A stretch of 64,000 nucleotides of DNA from Pseudoflavitalea sp. G-6-1-2 (GTDB lineage Bacteria > Bacteroidota > Bacteroidia > Chitinophagales > Chitinophagaceae), in NCBI RefSeq assembly GCF_012927185.1, contig NZ_JABBGB010000001.1, positions 1,984,001-2,048,000 on the forward strand, in the 5' to 3' direction. Within the stretch, counting starts at the first letter, position 1, and every line of letters begins with the position of its first letter. Under the pieces are notes generated by a model. It did no database searches. It worked only from the letters and a program-made list of their open reading frames with translations, and was not told where the DNA came from. Made by a program: the position numbers and the translations under genes. This document shows, one piece after another, positions 38,809-47,536 of this stretch.

Positions 38809-39972
38809 ATGAGCAACAATAACTCAGTAACTTTTTCTAAAGAGGAACTGGCCAGGTACAACCGGCACATCATTATCCCTGAATTTGGATTGGAGGCGCA
38901 ACAGAAACTGAAGGCTGCGAAAGTGCTGATCGTAGGATCGGGCGGCCTGGGAAGTCCGGCCCTGCTGTATCTTGCGGCTGCAGGCGTTGGAACCATCGGC
39001 ATCGTAGATTTCGATGTGGTAGACGACAGCAACCTGCAACGTCAGGTATTGTTTGGAGTGGAAGCCATCGGTAAACCCAAAGTAGAAGAAGCGAAAAAGA
39101 GACTCGAAGCGCTGAACCCGCATATCAAAATCATTCTGCACAATACACAGCTCACTTCACAGAATGCATTGGAGATTCTGAAAGATTATGATGTGGTGGC
39201 AGACGGAACAGATAATTTCCCTACGCGTTATCTCGTGAACGATGCCACTGTATTGCTCGGCATTCCGAATGTATTTGCATCCATCTTTCAGTTCGAGGGG
39301 CAGGTGTCTGTTTTCAATCAGCGCAATGAGAAAGGAGAGTTGGGGCCCAACTACCGCGATCTCTATCCAACACCGCCACCGCCCGGACTGGTGCCCAGTT
39401 GCGCCGAAGGCGGCGTGTTAGGCGTATTGCCCGGCATCATCGGAAGTTTGCAGGCGCTCGAAACCATCAAGGTGATCACCGGAGTGGGAGATACGCTCAA
39501 CGGAAGATTCTATCACTTCGATGCACTCACATTCGAGAGTCGCACTTTCAATATCTCGCGCAGAGATGATAACCCCATCAATGGCAAGAATCCCACCATC
39601 ACTGCACTCATCGATTACGAGCAGTTCTGCGGAGTGAAAGCCGTTGAGAAACCCATCAAAGAAATTACTCCTGAAGAGTTGTACAATTTACAGGTGAAGG
39701 GTGAAGCCTATCAGATCATCGATGTACGTGAGCAGAGTGAGTATGATATCGTGAACATCGGTGCAGAGCTGATTCCGCTGAGTACTGTTTCTGCGAATGC
39801 CGATCGCATCAGCAGAGACCAGAAAGTGATTGTGCATTGTAAGATGGGAGGCCGTAGTGCCAAAGCCATCCGGGAGCTGGAGGAGAAATTCGGTTTCGAT
39901 AATTTATATAATCTTAAAGGAGGCATTCTGGCCTGGATCGATCAGGTTCAGCCGGAGCTGACGAAATACTGA
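38809..39972 (+). CDS. moeB: MoeB/ThiF-type adenylyltransferase fused to a rhodanese domain
   Basis: A 387-residue E1-like enzyme. The nucleotide loop is VGSGGLGSPALLYLA (42-56), RQVLFG and DGTDNFPTRY are further family motifs, and the crossover-type segment is PSCAEGGVLGVLPG. The C-terminal rhodanese domain (about 283-385) has the active-site loop HCKMGGRS with Cys344, and IIDVREQSEYD. The first half would adenylate the carrier C terminus; the rhodanese half would deliver persulfide sulfur to form the thiocarboxylate, as MoeZ does in mycobacteria. It ends the operon. It may also serve molybdopterin or thiamine carriers encoded elsewhere. Confidence 0.9.
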   Translation: MSNNNSVTFSKEELARYNRHIIIPEFGLEAQQKLKAAKVLIVGSGGLGSPALLYLAAAGVGTIGIVDFDVVDDSNLQRQVLFGVEAIGKPKVEEAKKRLEALNPHIKIILHNTQLTSQNALEILKDYDVVADGTDNFPTRYLVNDATVLLGIPNVFASIFQFEGQVSVFNQRNEKGELGPNYRDLYPTPPPPGLVPSCAEGGVLGVLPGIIGSLQALETIKVITGVGDTLNGRFYHFDALTFESRTFNISRRDDNPINGKNPTITALIDYEQFCGVKAVEKPIKEITPEELYNLQVKGEAYQIIDVREQSEYDIVNIGAELIPLSTVSANADRISRDQKVIVHCKMGGRSAKAIRELEEKFGFDNLYNLKGGILAWIDQVQPELTKY

Positions 39973-40078
39973 TACTTTTTCATACAGCAACACTGAGCCG
40001 ATATTCAGAACAAAGGCCGGTTGCAGAGCAGCGTTGAACTACAGGCTTGTCGTAGCAGGAAGCCAAGTGGTAATCAAC

Positions 40079-41641
40079 CTACTCTTCAACCGCCTTTCTT
40101 TTTGATTGCTGTAAGAATTTATGCCTGATCACTTCCTGCACCGGAACATTATCGATTTTGCTTTCGAGCCAGGAGATGATATCCAGATACATGAAGGCGC
40201 GGGTTTCGTACCGGTTGCGCTGATGCTGCTTCAGTTTGTTGAGCAGTTTCTCGAATTCTGTTTTCAGGTTCCTCGGCGTTATATGGAATGATCTTCTCAA
40301 AAACCGGAAGATCTCTTCTTCCACCACACTAAGGTTTTCCATCTTCGACATAAAGCGATACACACTTTTGAAGAGATATTCGAGCAGATCGAAATTCTTC
40401 AGCTCGTAATGCGCTATGAGGTGCAGCAGACGGCTGTATGCCTGCAGGTCTGTGCGCAGATCCACTTTCCAGTTGATGATCTTGTTGAGATAATCGATGG
40501 CTTTCTCGTATTGCCCACTGCCGAAGTACAGTGATGCGAACTTGTAGTAAAATACGAGAATCCGGTGCCTGTCGAGATACAGCGTATATTCTGTGAGCTT
40601 TTCTTCTATTACGGGAACCATTTTGCATCCCTCGGTGAACGTACCTTCCATGAAATACTTGTTGATGCGCTGGAGGTTGAGGTATACGAAGGTTTGAATA
40701 TTGTTGTTGTGATTGTGCAGTACGATTTTCGATTGGGAGAATTGCTCGAACGTATCGAGCACTTCGTTGAATTTCTGAAAATTCTGCAGATCGAGATGCG
40801 CGGTGAGCAGGTTGTGCAGGCCTTTGATGTAGTGCGCTGTTTCCACTTCCACCATATGTTTTTCCTTGCTGAAGAGGTCTACCCATTTTTGTGTGTAACG
40901 ATAATAAGTGAGCAGGTCCTGCCTGATGAATCCGTACCAGCAATAACATTGGTAGCGGTACAGTCTTTCGTAGAATCCTTTGGCGTCTTCCGCTTCTTTG
41001 GGAAAATGTTTTTCGAAGAAGTTGGTAACTGATACTTCATCCTTTTCATTGCGTGCATGACCGTTGCGGATGTACCAGCTGTAGAGTTGCAGCGCGAGGT
41101 TGCTGAGCTTGCTGGTGATATCGAGGCGCTTGTTCACTTCTTCCACTTCGGTGGTGAGGCGGTCGGCGCGATCCTGCATGCTTCGTGTGATGTGCAGGGC
41201 TTCGATCTTCTTCTCGAAGAAGAGTACCTGCAATAAATAGGTGAACTGGTTGTATTCGCGGGCCAGTTCTTTCATGCGGTCCAGTACTTTGAGGCTTTGC
41301 AGATAGAGGCCTTTATTGTAGAGGATACGGGCATGGTCCATTTGCTCGCGGAGCTGGATATCGATATTCTCATCGTCCTTGATCAGGCGAAGGGAGCTCA
41401 GGATCTGTTTATACAGGTGTGCCTTGATATTGGAGAGCTGCTGTTTCTTCAGGTCTTTGTTTTTCTTCAGAATCAGGGCTTCGTCGTATTCCTCCATTTT
41501 ATCCATGGCATCGAACAACTGAACCACTTTCAGGTCTTCACCCGAAGAATTCCGGGTCACATACAGCTTAAAATTCCGCTTTTCTGACTTTTCCAGGGAG
41601 TGGATCAGTTGAAATAACGCGTCTGTTGATCTATTGGGCAT
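40079..41641 (-). CDS. Large helical (TPR-like) protein of unknown function
   Basis: A 520-residue, almost entirely helical cytoplasmic protein. Paired helices such as LKVLDRMKELAREYNQFTYLL and YFGSGQYEKAIDYLNKIINW suggest TPR-like repeats. The N terminus (TDALFQLIHSLEKSEKRNFKLYV) is a pattern I associate with conserved Bacteroidota proteins of unknown role. No catalytic motif, signal peptide or membrane segment is present. The gene is convergent with the cysteine operon and divergent from leuA, standing alone between the two amino-acid loci. I cannot assign a function. Confidence 0.7.
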   Translation of the reverse strand: MPNRSTDALFQLIHSLEKSEKRNFKLYVTRNSSGEDLKVVQLFDAMDKMEEYDEALILKKNKDLKKQQLSNIKAHLYKQILSSLRLIKDDENIDIQLREQMDHARILYNKGLYLQSLKVLDRMKELAREYNQFTYLLQVLFFEKKIEALHITRSMQDRADRLTTEVEEVNKRLDITSKLSNLALQLYSWYIRNGHARNEKDEVSVTNFFEKHFPKEAEDAKGFYERLYRYQCYCWYGFIRQDLLTYYRYTQKWVDLFSKEKHMVEVETAHYIKGLHNLLTAHLDLQNFQKFNEVLDTFEQFSQSKIVLHNHNNNIQTFVYLNLQRINKYFMEGTFTEGCKMVPVIEEKLTEYTLYLDRHRILVFYYKFASLYFGSGQYEKAIDYLNKIINWKVDLRTDLQAYSRLLHLIAHYELKNFDLLEYLFKSVYRFMSKMENLSVVEEEIFRFLRRSFHITPRNLKTEFEKLLNKLKQHQRNRYETRAFMYLDIISWLESKIDNVPVQEVIRHKFLQQSKRKAVEE

Positions 41642-41766
41642 CGTAGTTTATAATCGTTAAAATGCTTGATGGACAAGGCTTTGAGGGTATTCCGGATACC
41701 CTAAGAAGCGTAAAATAGGTACAATTTTGATTTCCTTCCCCAAATTAATGGGAATAATTTCGGTAA

Positions 41767-41823
41767 AGCAGGTTGTTTTATCGGTTATCTATAGCAAGCA
41801 ACACAAAAATAAAGCAACCTGCT
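41767..41823 (+). promoter_or_regulatory. Long stem-loop in the leuA 5' leader
   Basis: AGCAGGTTGTTTTAT (41767-41781) and ATAAAGCAACCTGCT (41809-41823) pair over 15 bases with one G-U, enclosing 27 bases. It lies 40 bases before leuA. No Leu-rich leader ORF is present and no good T run follows, so it is not an obvious attenuator; it may regulate by another route. Confidence 0.45.
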
Positions 41824-41863
41824 ATTTTAAATTCCTAAAACTAAATCCACCTATAGAACAGTT

Positions 41864-43027
41864 ATGCCGGATAATAAGATCTTAATATTCGACACCACGC
41901 TCAGAGATGGTGAGCAGGTACCGGGGTGCAAGCTGAACACTACAGAAAAGATTGAGCTGGCACTGGCCCTGGAAGACCTGGGAGTAGATATCATTGAAGC
42001 CGGTTTCCCGATTTCTTCACCTGGAGATTTTCAGAGTGTGGAAGAGATTTGTAAAGTGGTGAAAAATGCCACTATCTGTGCATTGAGCCGCAGCGTTCAG
42101 CAGGATATCGAAGTGGCGGGAGCCGCATTGAAGAAAGCCAAAAGAGGCCGTATCCACACGGGTATCGGCACTTCTGATTTTCATATCAAGAGTAAGTTCA
42201 ACAGCAATCGCGAAGACATTCTCGCGAGGGCTGTACAGGCCGTTAAATGGGCCCGCAACTTTACTGATGATATCGAATTCTATGCGGAAGATGCAGGCCG
42301 TACCGAGAACGATTATCTCGCCCGTGTGATAGAGGCGGTGATCGCAGCAGGAGCCACCACGGTGAATATCCCCGATACCACCGGGTATTGTCTTCCCCAC
42401 CAGTATGGCGAAAAAATTGCATACCTTGTAAACAACGTACCTAATATAGATAAGGCTGTGATCAGCTGCCATTGTCATAATGATCTTGGCCTGGCTACTG
42501 CAAACTCCATTGCGGGTGTGATCAATGGCGCAAGGCAGATCGAGTGTACCATCAATGGTCTCGGTGAGCGCGCCGGAAATACATCGCTCGAAGAAGTGGT
42601 GATGATCATCAAACAACACCATGCGCTGGGATTCCATACCAGCGTGAAAGCTCAGCAACTGAACCCTCTCAGCAGACTGGTAGCCGACACTATGCGGATG
42701 CCGGTTCAACCCAATAAAGCCATCGTAGGAAGCAATGCGTTTTCACATTCATCAGGTATTCACCAGGATGGATTTTTGAAAGATGCACTTACTTACGAGA
42801 TAATCAGTCCCGATGAAGTAGGAGCCGAAGGAAGCAAGATTGTACTCACCGCCCGCAGCGGACGCAGTGCTCTGGCGCACAGATTCCACAAGCTCGGATT
42901 CCAGTACACACGCAACGACATTGATGTGTTGTACGCGCAATTCCTCAATGTGGCAGATGGCAAAAAAGAAGTTACCGATGAGGATCTGCACGCAATGGCC
43001 AACGAATATCAGGCCGTAACAGTGTGA
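41864..43027 (+). CDS. leuA: 2-isopropylmalate synthase, short form without regulatory domain
   Basis: A 387-residue enzyme that condenses 2-ketoisovalerate with acetyl-CoA, the first step of leucine synthesis. The TIM barrel shows [13 protein letters not shown] (Asp10, Arg14, Glu17), the metal ligands His203 and His205 in [11 protein letters not shown], and [13 protein letters not shown]. The protein stops soon after the linker region ([21 protein letters not shown]), so the C-terminal LeuA allosteric domain of about 130 residues is absent and leucine feedback by that domain is impossible. Citramalate or homocitrate synthase are alternatives by sequence, but the leuCDB neighbours support leuA. 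It starts the leu-ilv array. Confidence 0.88.
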   Translation: MPDNKILIFDTTLRDGEQVPGCKLNTTEKIELALALEDLGVDIIEAGFPISSPGDFQSVEEICKVVKNATICALSRSVQQDIEVAGAALKKAKRGRIHTGIGTSDFHIKSKFNSNREDILARAVQAVKWARNFTDDIEFYAEDAGRTENDYLARVIEAVIAAGATTVNIPDTTGYCLPHQYGEKIAYLVNNVPNIDKAVISCHCHNDLGLATANSIAGVINGARQIECTINGLGERAGNTSLEEVVMIIKQHHALGFHTSVKAQQLNPLSRLVADTMRMPVQPNKAIVGSNAFSHSSGIHQDGFLKDALTYEIISPDEVGAEGSKIVLTARSGRSALAHRFHKLGFQYTRNDIDVLYAQFLNVADGKKEVTDEDLHAMANEYQAVTV

Positions 43028-43064
43028 GCAGTATTTTCTCATAATCATGTAGTTTTTGTTTTAT

Positions 43065-43090
43065 GCGTGGCGCGTCTGCGCCACGCTTTC
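43065..43090 (+). other. GC-rich hairpin between leuA and leuC
   Basis: GCGTGGCGC and GCGCCACGC form a perfect nine-bp stem with the tetraloop GTCT, followed by TTTCTTC. It lies 21 bases before leuC. It may be a weak terminator or an mRNA end-protecting element that sets the leuA to leuCDB expression ratio. Confidence 0.6.
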
Positions 43091-43106
43091 TTCACAAAAA
43101 GAAAAA

Positions 43107-44504
43107 ATGGCTAAAACATTATTTGAAAAGATCTGGGACAAGCACGTTGTACAGAACATCGACGGCGGACCCTCAGTGTTGTATATCGACCGACACTTCA
43201 TCCATGAAGTAACCAGCCCACAGGCATTTCAGGGAATCGAAAAAAGAGGCATGAAAGTTTTCCGCCCTGCACAGATCGTAGCAACAGCGGATCATAACGT
43301 ACCCACTTTACAGCAACACCTCCCCATCAAAGACGAGCTCTCCCGTGTACAGGTGCAGCAGCTCATTGCCAACTGCAAGAATCATAACATCGAATTATAC
43401 GGATTGGGTCATCCATTCCAGGGTATCGTTCACGTGATAGGACCGGAACTGGGCGTAACACAGCCCGGCATGACCATTGTGTGCGGCGACAGCCACACAT
43501 CTACCCACGGTGCATTCGGAGCCATTGCCTTCGGCATTGGTACCAGCGAAGTGGAAATGGTGATGGCAACTCAGTGCCTGATGCAATCTAAACCAAAGCT
43601 CATGCGTATCAATGTAGAAGGCACATTGAACAAAGGAGTGGTATCTAAGGACATTATTCTCTACATTATCGCTCAGATCTCAGCATCAGGCGCTACCGGT
43701 TATTTTGTTGAATATGCAGGTTCTGCCATCCGCAGCCTCAGCATGGAAGGCCGCATGACCATCTGCAACATGAGCATCGAGATGGGCGCACGCGGAGGCA
43801 TGATCGCTCCCGATGAAATCACTTTCGAGTACATCAAAGGCCGTCAGTTTGCTCCCGGCAATGGCCAGTGGGATGCGAAACTCGCCGCATGGAAAGAACT
43901 TTACTCCGATGAAGGAGCCACCTTCGACAAAGAGATCAACATCCGCGCGGAAGATATCGAACCAATGATCACCTACGGAACCAACCCCGGAATGGGCGTG
44001 AGTGTTGCAGGGAATATCCCCGGAGTAACCGATATCGATGAGAAGGAGAAACCTTCTTTCCTCAAATCGCTCGACTACATGGGCCTTCAGCCCGGTGCGA
44101 AGATCAAAGGAAAGAAAGTGGATTACGTATTCATCGGCAGCTGTACCAACAGCCGCATCGAAGACCTTCGTCTCGTTGCCTCTTTCGTAAAAGGAAAGAA
44201 GAAAGCAGAAGATGTGGAAGTATGGATCGTACCCGGTTCCAAGCAGGTGGAGAAACAAGCCATCGCAGAAGGAATCGATAAGATCTTTGAAGAAGCAGGC
44301 TTTCAGCTTCGTCAGCCCGGTTGCTCTGCATGCCTGGGTATGAATGAAGACAAGATCCCTGCAGGCAAGTACTGCGTGTCTACCTCCAACAGAAACTTTG
44401 AAGGAAGACAGGGGCCGAATGCCAGAACCTTCCTCGTTAGTCCGCTGACAGCAGCAGTGGCGGCCATCACCGGAGAAGTAGGAGACGTAAGAGAGTTTAT
44501 CTAA
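43107..44504 (+). CDS. leuC: 3-isopropylmalate dehydratase large subunit
   Basis: A 465-residue aconitase-family subunit from the ATG at 43107 ([15 protein letters not shown]); an upstream in-frame start would cross the intergenic hairpin. The [4Fe-4S] cluster ligands lie in [14 protein letters not shown] and in [14 protein letters not shown] (two Cys). [26 protein letters not shown] and the closing [19 protein letters not shown] are standard. With LeuD it isomerises 2- to 3-isopropylmalate. It lies 17 bases before leuD. Confidence 0.96.
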   Translation: MAKTLFEKIWDKHVVQNIDGGPSVLYIDRHFIHEVTSPQAFQGIEKRGMKVFRPAQIVATADHNVPTLQQHLPIKDELSRVQVQQLIANCKNHNIELYGLGHPFQGIVHVIGPELGVTQPGMTIVCGDSHTSTHGAFGAIAFGIGTSEVEMVMATQCLMQSKPKLMRINVEGTLNKGVVSKDIILYIIAQISASGATGYFVEYAGSAIRSLSMEGRMTICNMSIEMGARGGMIAPDEITFEYIKGRQFAPGNGQWDAKLAAWKELYSDEGATFDKEINIRAEDIEPMITYGTNPGMGVSVAGNIPGVTDIDEKEKPSFLKSLDYMGLQPGAKIKGKKVDYVFIGSCTNSRIEDLRLVASFVKGKKKAEDVEVWIVPGSKQVEKQAIAEGIDKIFEEAGFQLRQPGCSACLGMNEDKIPAGKYCVSTSNRNFEGRQGPNARTFLVSPLTAAVAAITGEVGDVREFI

Positions 44505-44521
44505 CAAACAATCAAACAACA

Positions 44522-45118
44522 GTGAGTAAAGCAATCAATATAGTTTCAAGCAGGGCGGTTCCGCTGAATATCCAGAACGTGGATACCGATCAGATCATTC
44601 CTGCACGTTTTCTGAAAGCTACGAGCCGTGCGGGTTTCGGAAAGAATCTATTTCGCGACTGGAGATATGAAAATGATGATGAAGCGCAACCGCGTGCAGA
44701 CTTCGTTCTCAACAATCCGCGCTACAGTGGTAAAGTGCTGGTGGCAGGAAAGAACTTCGGATGCGGATCATCGCGCGAGCATGCAGCATGGGCCATCAAA
44801 GATGCCGGCTTCGATGTGGTAGTGAGCAGCTTCTTTGCAGACATCTTCCGCAACAATGCACTCAACAACTTTCTGGTGCCTGTTCAGGTTACTGATGAGT
44901 TTCTCGACGCGATGTTTGCGGCAATCGAAAAAGATCCTGCAACGGAGATCGTAGTGAATGTGGAAGCACAGACCATCAGCGTACCGGCAGCCGGATTGCA
45001 AAGCAGTTTCGATGTAAACAATTACAAGAAAACCTGTCTGCTCAATGGATATGATGATATCGACTATCTGATCAGTATCAAACCAGCCATTGAAGCATTT
45101 GAGCAACAATACAAGTAA
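44522..45118 (+). CDS. leuD: 3-isopropylmalate dehydratase small subunit
   Basis: A 198-residue swivel-domain subunit of the leucine-pathway isomerase. The GTG at 44522 is the only start that keeps the N-terminal [20 protein letters not shown] intact. [41 protein letters not shown] is the conserved core, with the [15 protein letters not shown] substrate loop. It forms a heterodimer with the LeuC protein encoded 17 bases upstream. Length is usual for the family. Confidence 0.96.
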   Translation: MSKAINIVSSRAVPLNIQNVDTDQIIPARFLKATSRAGFGKNLFRDWRYENDDEAQPRADFVLNNPRYSGKVLVAGKNFGCGSSREHAAWAIKDAGFDVVVSSFFADIFRNNALNNFLVPVQVTDEFLDAMFAAIEKDPATEIVVNVEAQTISVPAAGLQSSFDVNNYKKTCLLNGYDDIDYLISIKPAIEAFEQQYK

Positions 45119-45153
45119 GTTAATCCCCCTGAAACCCTGAAACGCATTAGACT

Positions 45154-46269
45154 ATGGAAAAGAATATAGTAGTTATAGAAGGAGACGGTATCGGTCCGGA
45201 AGTGACCCGCCAATCCGTGAAAGTATTGAATGCCATTGCCGAGCAGTTCGGTCATACATTCCATTACTCCTATCATCTGATGGGTGCAGATGCCATCGAT
45301 AAAACAGGCAATCCATTGCCCGATGAAACCATCGAAGCCTGCCTCAACAGCGATGCCATCTTATTCGGGGCCATCGGCCATCCAAAATACGACAACGACC
45401 CTACTGCCAAAGTAAGGCCGGAGCAGGGTTTGCTGAAACTGCGCAAGAGTCTCCAGCTGTTTGCGAATATCAGACCTGTAACAACATACGAATCACTGCA
45501 TCACCTGAGCCCGCTGAAAACGAAGAACATCGAAGGCGTAGACTTCGTGATCTTCCGCGAACTCACCGGTGGCATTTACTTCGGAAAGAAAGAAGTGAAT
45601 GAAGAAAGAACGCAGGCTTCGGACGATTGCGTGTACACGCGTGAAGAGATCGAACGCGTTACACATCTCGCTTTTCAATATGCACAACAACGCAGAAAGA
45701 AACTCACGCTGGTTGATAAAGCCAACGTGCTCGAAACATCGCGCCTCTGGCGTAAAGTGGTGCAGGAGATTGCAGCACAGTATGCAGATGTAACCGTTGA
45801 TTTTCTGTTTGTAGACAATGCAGCGATGCAGATCATTCTGAATCCCAAACAATTCGATGTGGTGCTCACGGAGAATATGTTCGGAGATATCATCAGCGAC
45901 GAAGCGAGTGTGATCAGCGGATCACTTGGGCTGTTGCCATCGGCCAGCATTGGCAAAGGCGCTGCATTGTTCGAGCCGATCCACGGTTCTTATCCGCAGG
46001 CTGCCGGAAAAGATATTGCTAATCCATTGGGTTCCATTCTGTCGGCAGCAATGCTGTTAGATCACCTGGGACTCGCCCGGGAAGCGGCACTGGTACGCGA
46101 AGCAGTTGAGTGGACACTCAGCAACAGCTTCGTAACCAAAGACATCGATCCTGTTAATTTTTACTTCACCAGTACAATCGGAGAACTGATCTGTGATTAC
46201 GTGAGTAATCGTGTACCGGGTGGTATCAATAAAGCGAATATTGAGTTGAGGAAATCAACCATTATTTAA
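45154..46269 (+). CDS. leuB: 3-isopropylmalate dehydrogenase
   Basis: A 371-residue NAD-dependent decarboxylating dehydrogenase. VIEGDGIGPEV opens the fold; GAIGHPKYD and RPEQGLLKLRKSLQLFANIRP are the substrate segment with the conserved arginines; DNAAMQIILNPKQFDVVLTENMFGDIISDEAS carries the metal-binding aspartates; and LFEPIHGSYPQAAGKDIANP is the cofactor loop. It converts 3-isopropylmalate to 2-ketoisocaproate. It is the last gene before the ilv attenuator; 77 bases separate its stop from the leader peptide ATG. Confidence 0.96.
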   Translation: MEKNIVVIEGDGIGPEVTRQSVKVLNAIAEQFGHTFHYSYHLMGADAIDKTGNPLPDETIEACLNSDAILFGAIGHPKYDNDPTAKVRPEQGLLKLRKSLQLFANIRPVTTYESLHHLSPLKTKNIEGVDFVIFRELTGGIYFGKKEVNEERTQASDDCVYTREEIERVTHLAFQYAQQRRKKLTLVDKANVLETSRLWRKVVQEIAAQYADVTVDFLFVDNAAMQIILNPKQFDVVLTENMFGDIISDEASVISGSLGLLPSASIGKGAALFEPIHGSYPQAAGKDIANPLGSILSAAMLLDHLGLAREAALVREAVEWTLSNSFVTKDIDPVNFYFTSTIGELICDYVSNRVPGGINKANIELRKSTII

Positions 46270-46321
46270 GATTTTTTCGAAAGAGTTGCTTGCTACAGTT
46301 CTTTTTATCGATCGGCGGGTG

Positions 46322-46329
46322 TATATTCG
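46322..46329 (+). promoter_or_regulatory. Probable -7 box of the ilv promoter
   Basis: TATATTCG is one base from TAnnTTTG and lies 17 bases before the leader peptide ATG at 46347. A distinct -33 box was not found. Confidence 0.4.
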
Positions 46330-46346
46330 CAGTACATCTACTCTCT

Positions 46347-46448
46347 ATGTTCAAGAGCGGAATTCAAAATATCACTTCTGTTGTCATTGCAATTATTATT
46401 GTGGTGGTGGTGATTATTATTCCCTGCTCAAACGGAGGTGGACTATAG
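46347..46448 (+). CDS. ilvL: ilv leader peptide (Ile/Val-rich attenuator ORF)
   Basis: A 33-codon open frame (ATG 46347, TAG 46446-46448). It holds 15 Ile or Val codons, 13 of them in the run VVIAIIIVVVVIII (46380-46421). Leu occurs only as the last residue, so it should sense isoleucine and valine rather than leucine. Near its end it contains GGAGGTGG (46434-46441), which can pair with the 5' arm of the following terminator. Stalling on Ile/Val codons leaves this segment free; termination at the stop codon, five bases downstream, covers it. This geometry is a textbook attenuator, read from sequence only. Confidence 0.88.
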   Translation: MFKSGIQNITSVVIAIIIVVVVIIIPCSNGGGL

Positions 46449-46472
46449 CGAACAGTAAATAATCAAAATACT

Positions 46473-46511
46473 AAGCGACCCGCCTCCAAAAAGGCGGGTC
46501 GCTTTTTTTTG
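46473..46511 (+). terminator. Attenuator terminator of the ilv operon
   Basis: AAGCGACCCGCCT and AGGCGGGTCGCTT form a perfect 13-bp stem (46473-46485 / 46492-46504) around CCAAAA, followed by eight T. The antiterminator alternative pairs 46434-46441 with 46480-46487 (eight pairs, one G-U). It also serves as terminator for leu transcripts. Confidence 0.9.
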
Positions 46512-46543
46512 CGCCTATTCCGATCAACAAAAAACCTGAAGTC

Positions 46544-47434
46544 ATGTCAACTTATTACAACCAGAACACCATTCTCTATTATAATGGAGAATACCTGAAA
46601 GCTGCCGATGCCCGCATCGACCTGTATAGCCAGACCTTCCACTACGGGTATGGCGTATTTGAAGGCATCCGCTCGTATCGCACGGAGAGTGGGGATACAA
46701 AGATCTTCAAAGCTGTTGAGCATTACGATCGCCTGCGCGCCTCTGCTGAAGCGCTCAACATGCCTTACCACTGGAGTGCAGAAGAACTGATTGATGCCAC
46801 TTATGAGGTGTTGAAACAGAACAACCTGCAGAATGCGTATATCCGTCCGCTGGTGTTTGCTCCGGCAAACATGGGCTTTAATAAGAATACCGAATCGCAT
46901 ATCGTGATCGCCGTTTGGGAAATGGGATTGTTTCTCGGAGAGAAGAATCTCCGCGTAATGACTTCCCCCTGGCAAAGGCCCAACCCGCTTGGGTTTAAGA
47001 TCCATGCGAAAGCAACCGGACACTATGTGAACTCCATCCTCGCCAGTCAGGATGCAAAAGCAAAAGGCTTCGACGAAGCATTGCTGATAGACATGAATGG
47101 CCATGTGGCTGAAGGCCCCGGCGCCAATATGTTCTATGAAAAAGACGGCGTAGTGTATACGCCATCGTTAGGAAATATCCTGCCCGGAATTACCCGTGCA
47201 ACTGTGATCGAACTCTGTGAAGAACTCGGCATTGAACTCGTAGAAAAACATTTTACACCTGCAGAACTGAAAACGGCCGACAGTGCATTCTTCTGCGGCA
47301 CTGCGGCTGAAGTAGTAGGCTTTGAATCGCTCGATGATTATACGTTCCCGCAACCCTGGGAAAATTCTATCGGAAAGAAATTGCAAAAAATATATAAGGC
47401 TAAAGTTACCGAAGCTGGTGTAGCCGTCAGCTGA
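46544..47434 (+). CDS. ilvE: Branched-chain amino-acid aminotransferase
   Basis: A 296-residue class-IV PLP transaminase. FHYGYGVFEGIRSYRTESG (33-51) is the N-terminal signature, the PLP lysine is Lys156 in HAKATGHYVNSILASQDAKAKGFDEALLID, and ANMFYEKDGVVYTPSLGNILPGITRATVIEL, FFCGTAAEVVGFESLDDY complete the fold. It makes or degrades isoleucine, valine and leucine with glutamate. It is the first gene after the ilv attenuator, 33 bases past the terminator T run. Confidence 0.95.
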   Translation: MSTYYNQNTILYYNGEYLKAADARIDLYSQTFHYGYGVFEGIRSYRTESGDTKIFKAVEHYDRLRASAEALNMPYHWSAEELIDATYEVLKQNNLQNAYIRPLVFAPANMGFNKNTESHIVIAVWEMGLFLGEKNLRVMTSPWQRPNPLGFKIHAKATGHYVNSILASQDAKAKGFDEALLIDMNGHVAEGPGANMFYEKDGVVYTPSLGNILPGITRATVIELCEELGIELVEKHFTPAELKTADSAFFCGTAAEVVGFESLDDYTFPQPWENSIGKKLQKIYKAKVTEAGVAVS

Positions 47435-47536
47435 AAGTGAAGGCGTGTTTCTTCGCCAGAGGCGAGTGACTTATATGAAAGAGGGCCTCCGGCCCGATAT
47501 CAACGATTACAAGAAATAAAAAGCATAACCAACACA

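Noticed and set aside
41641-41863. Possible leucine leader peptide or T-box before leuA
   Set aside because: The only short ORF (from 41663) is not Leu-rich, and no T-box core sequence was seen.
43686-44534. Minus-strand open frame (282 codons) opposite leuC
   Set aside because: Antisense shadow of a highly conserved enzyme gene.
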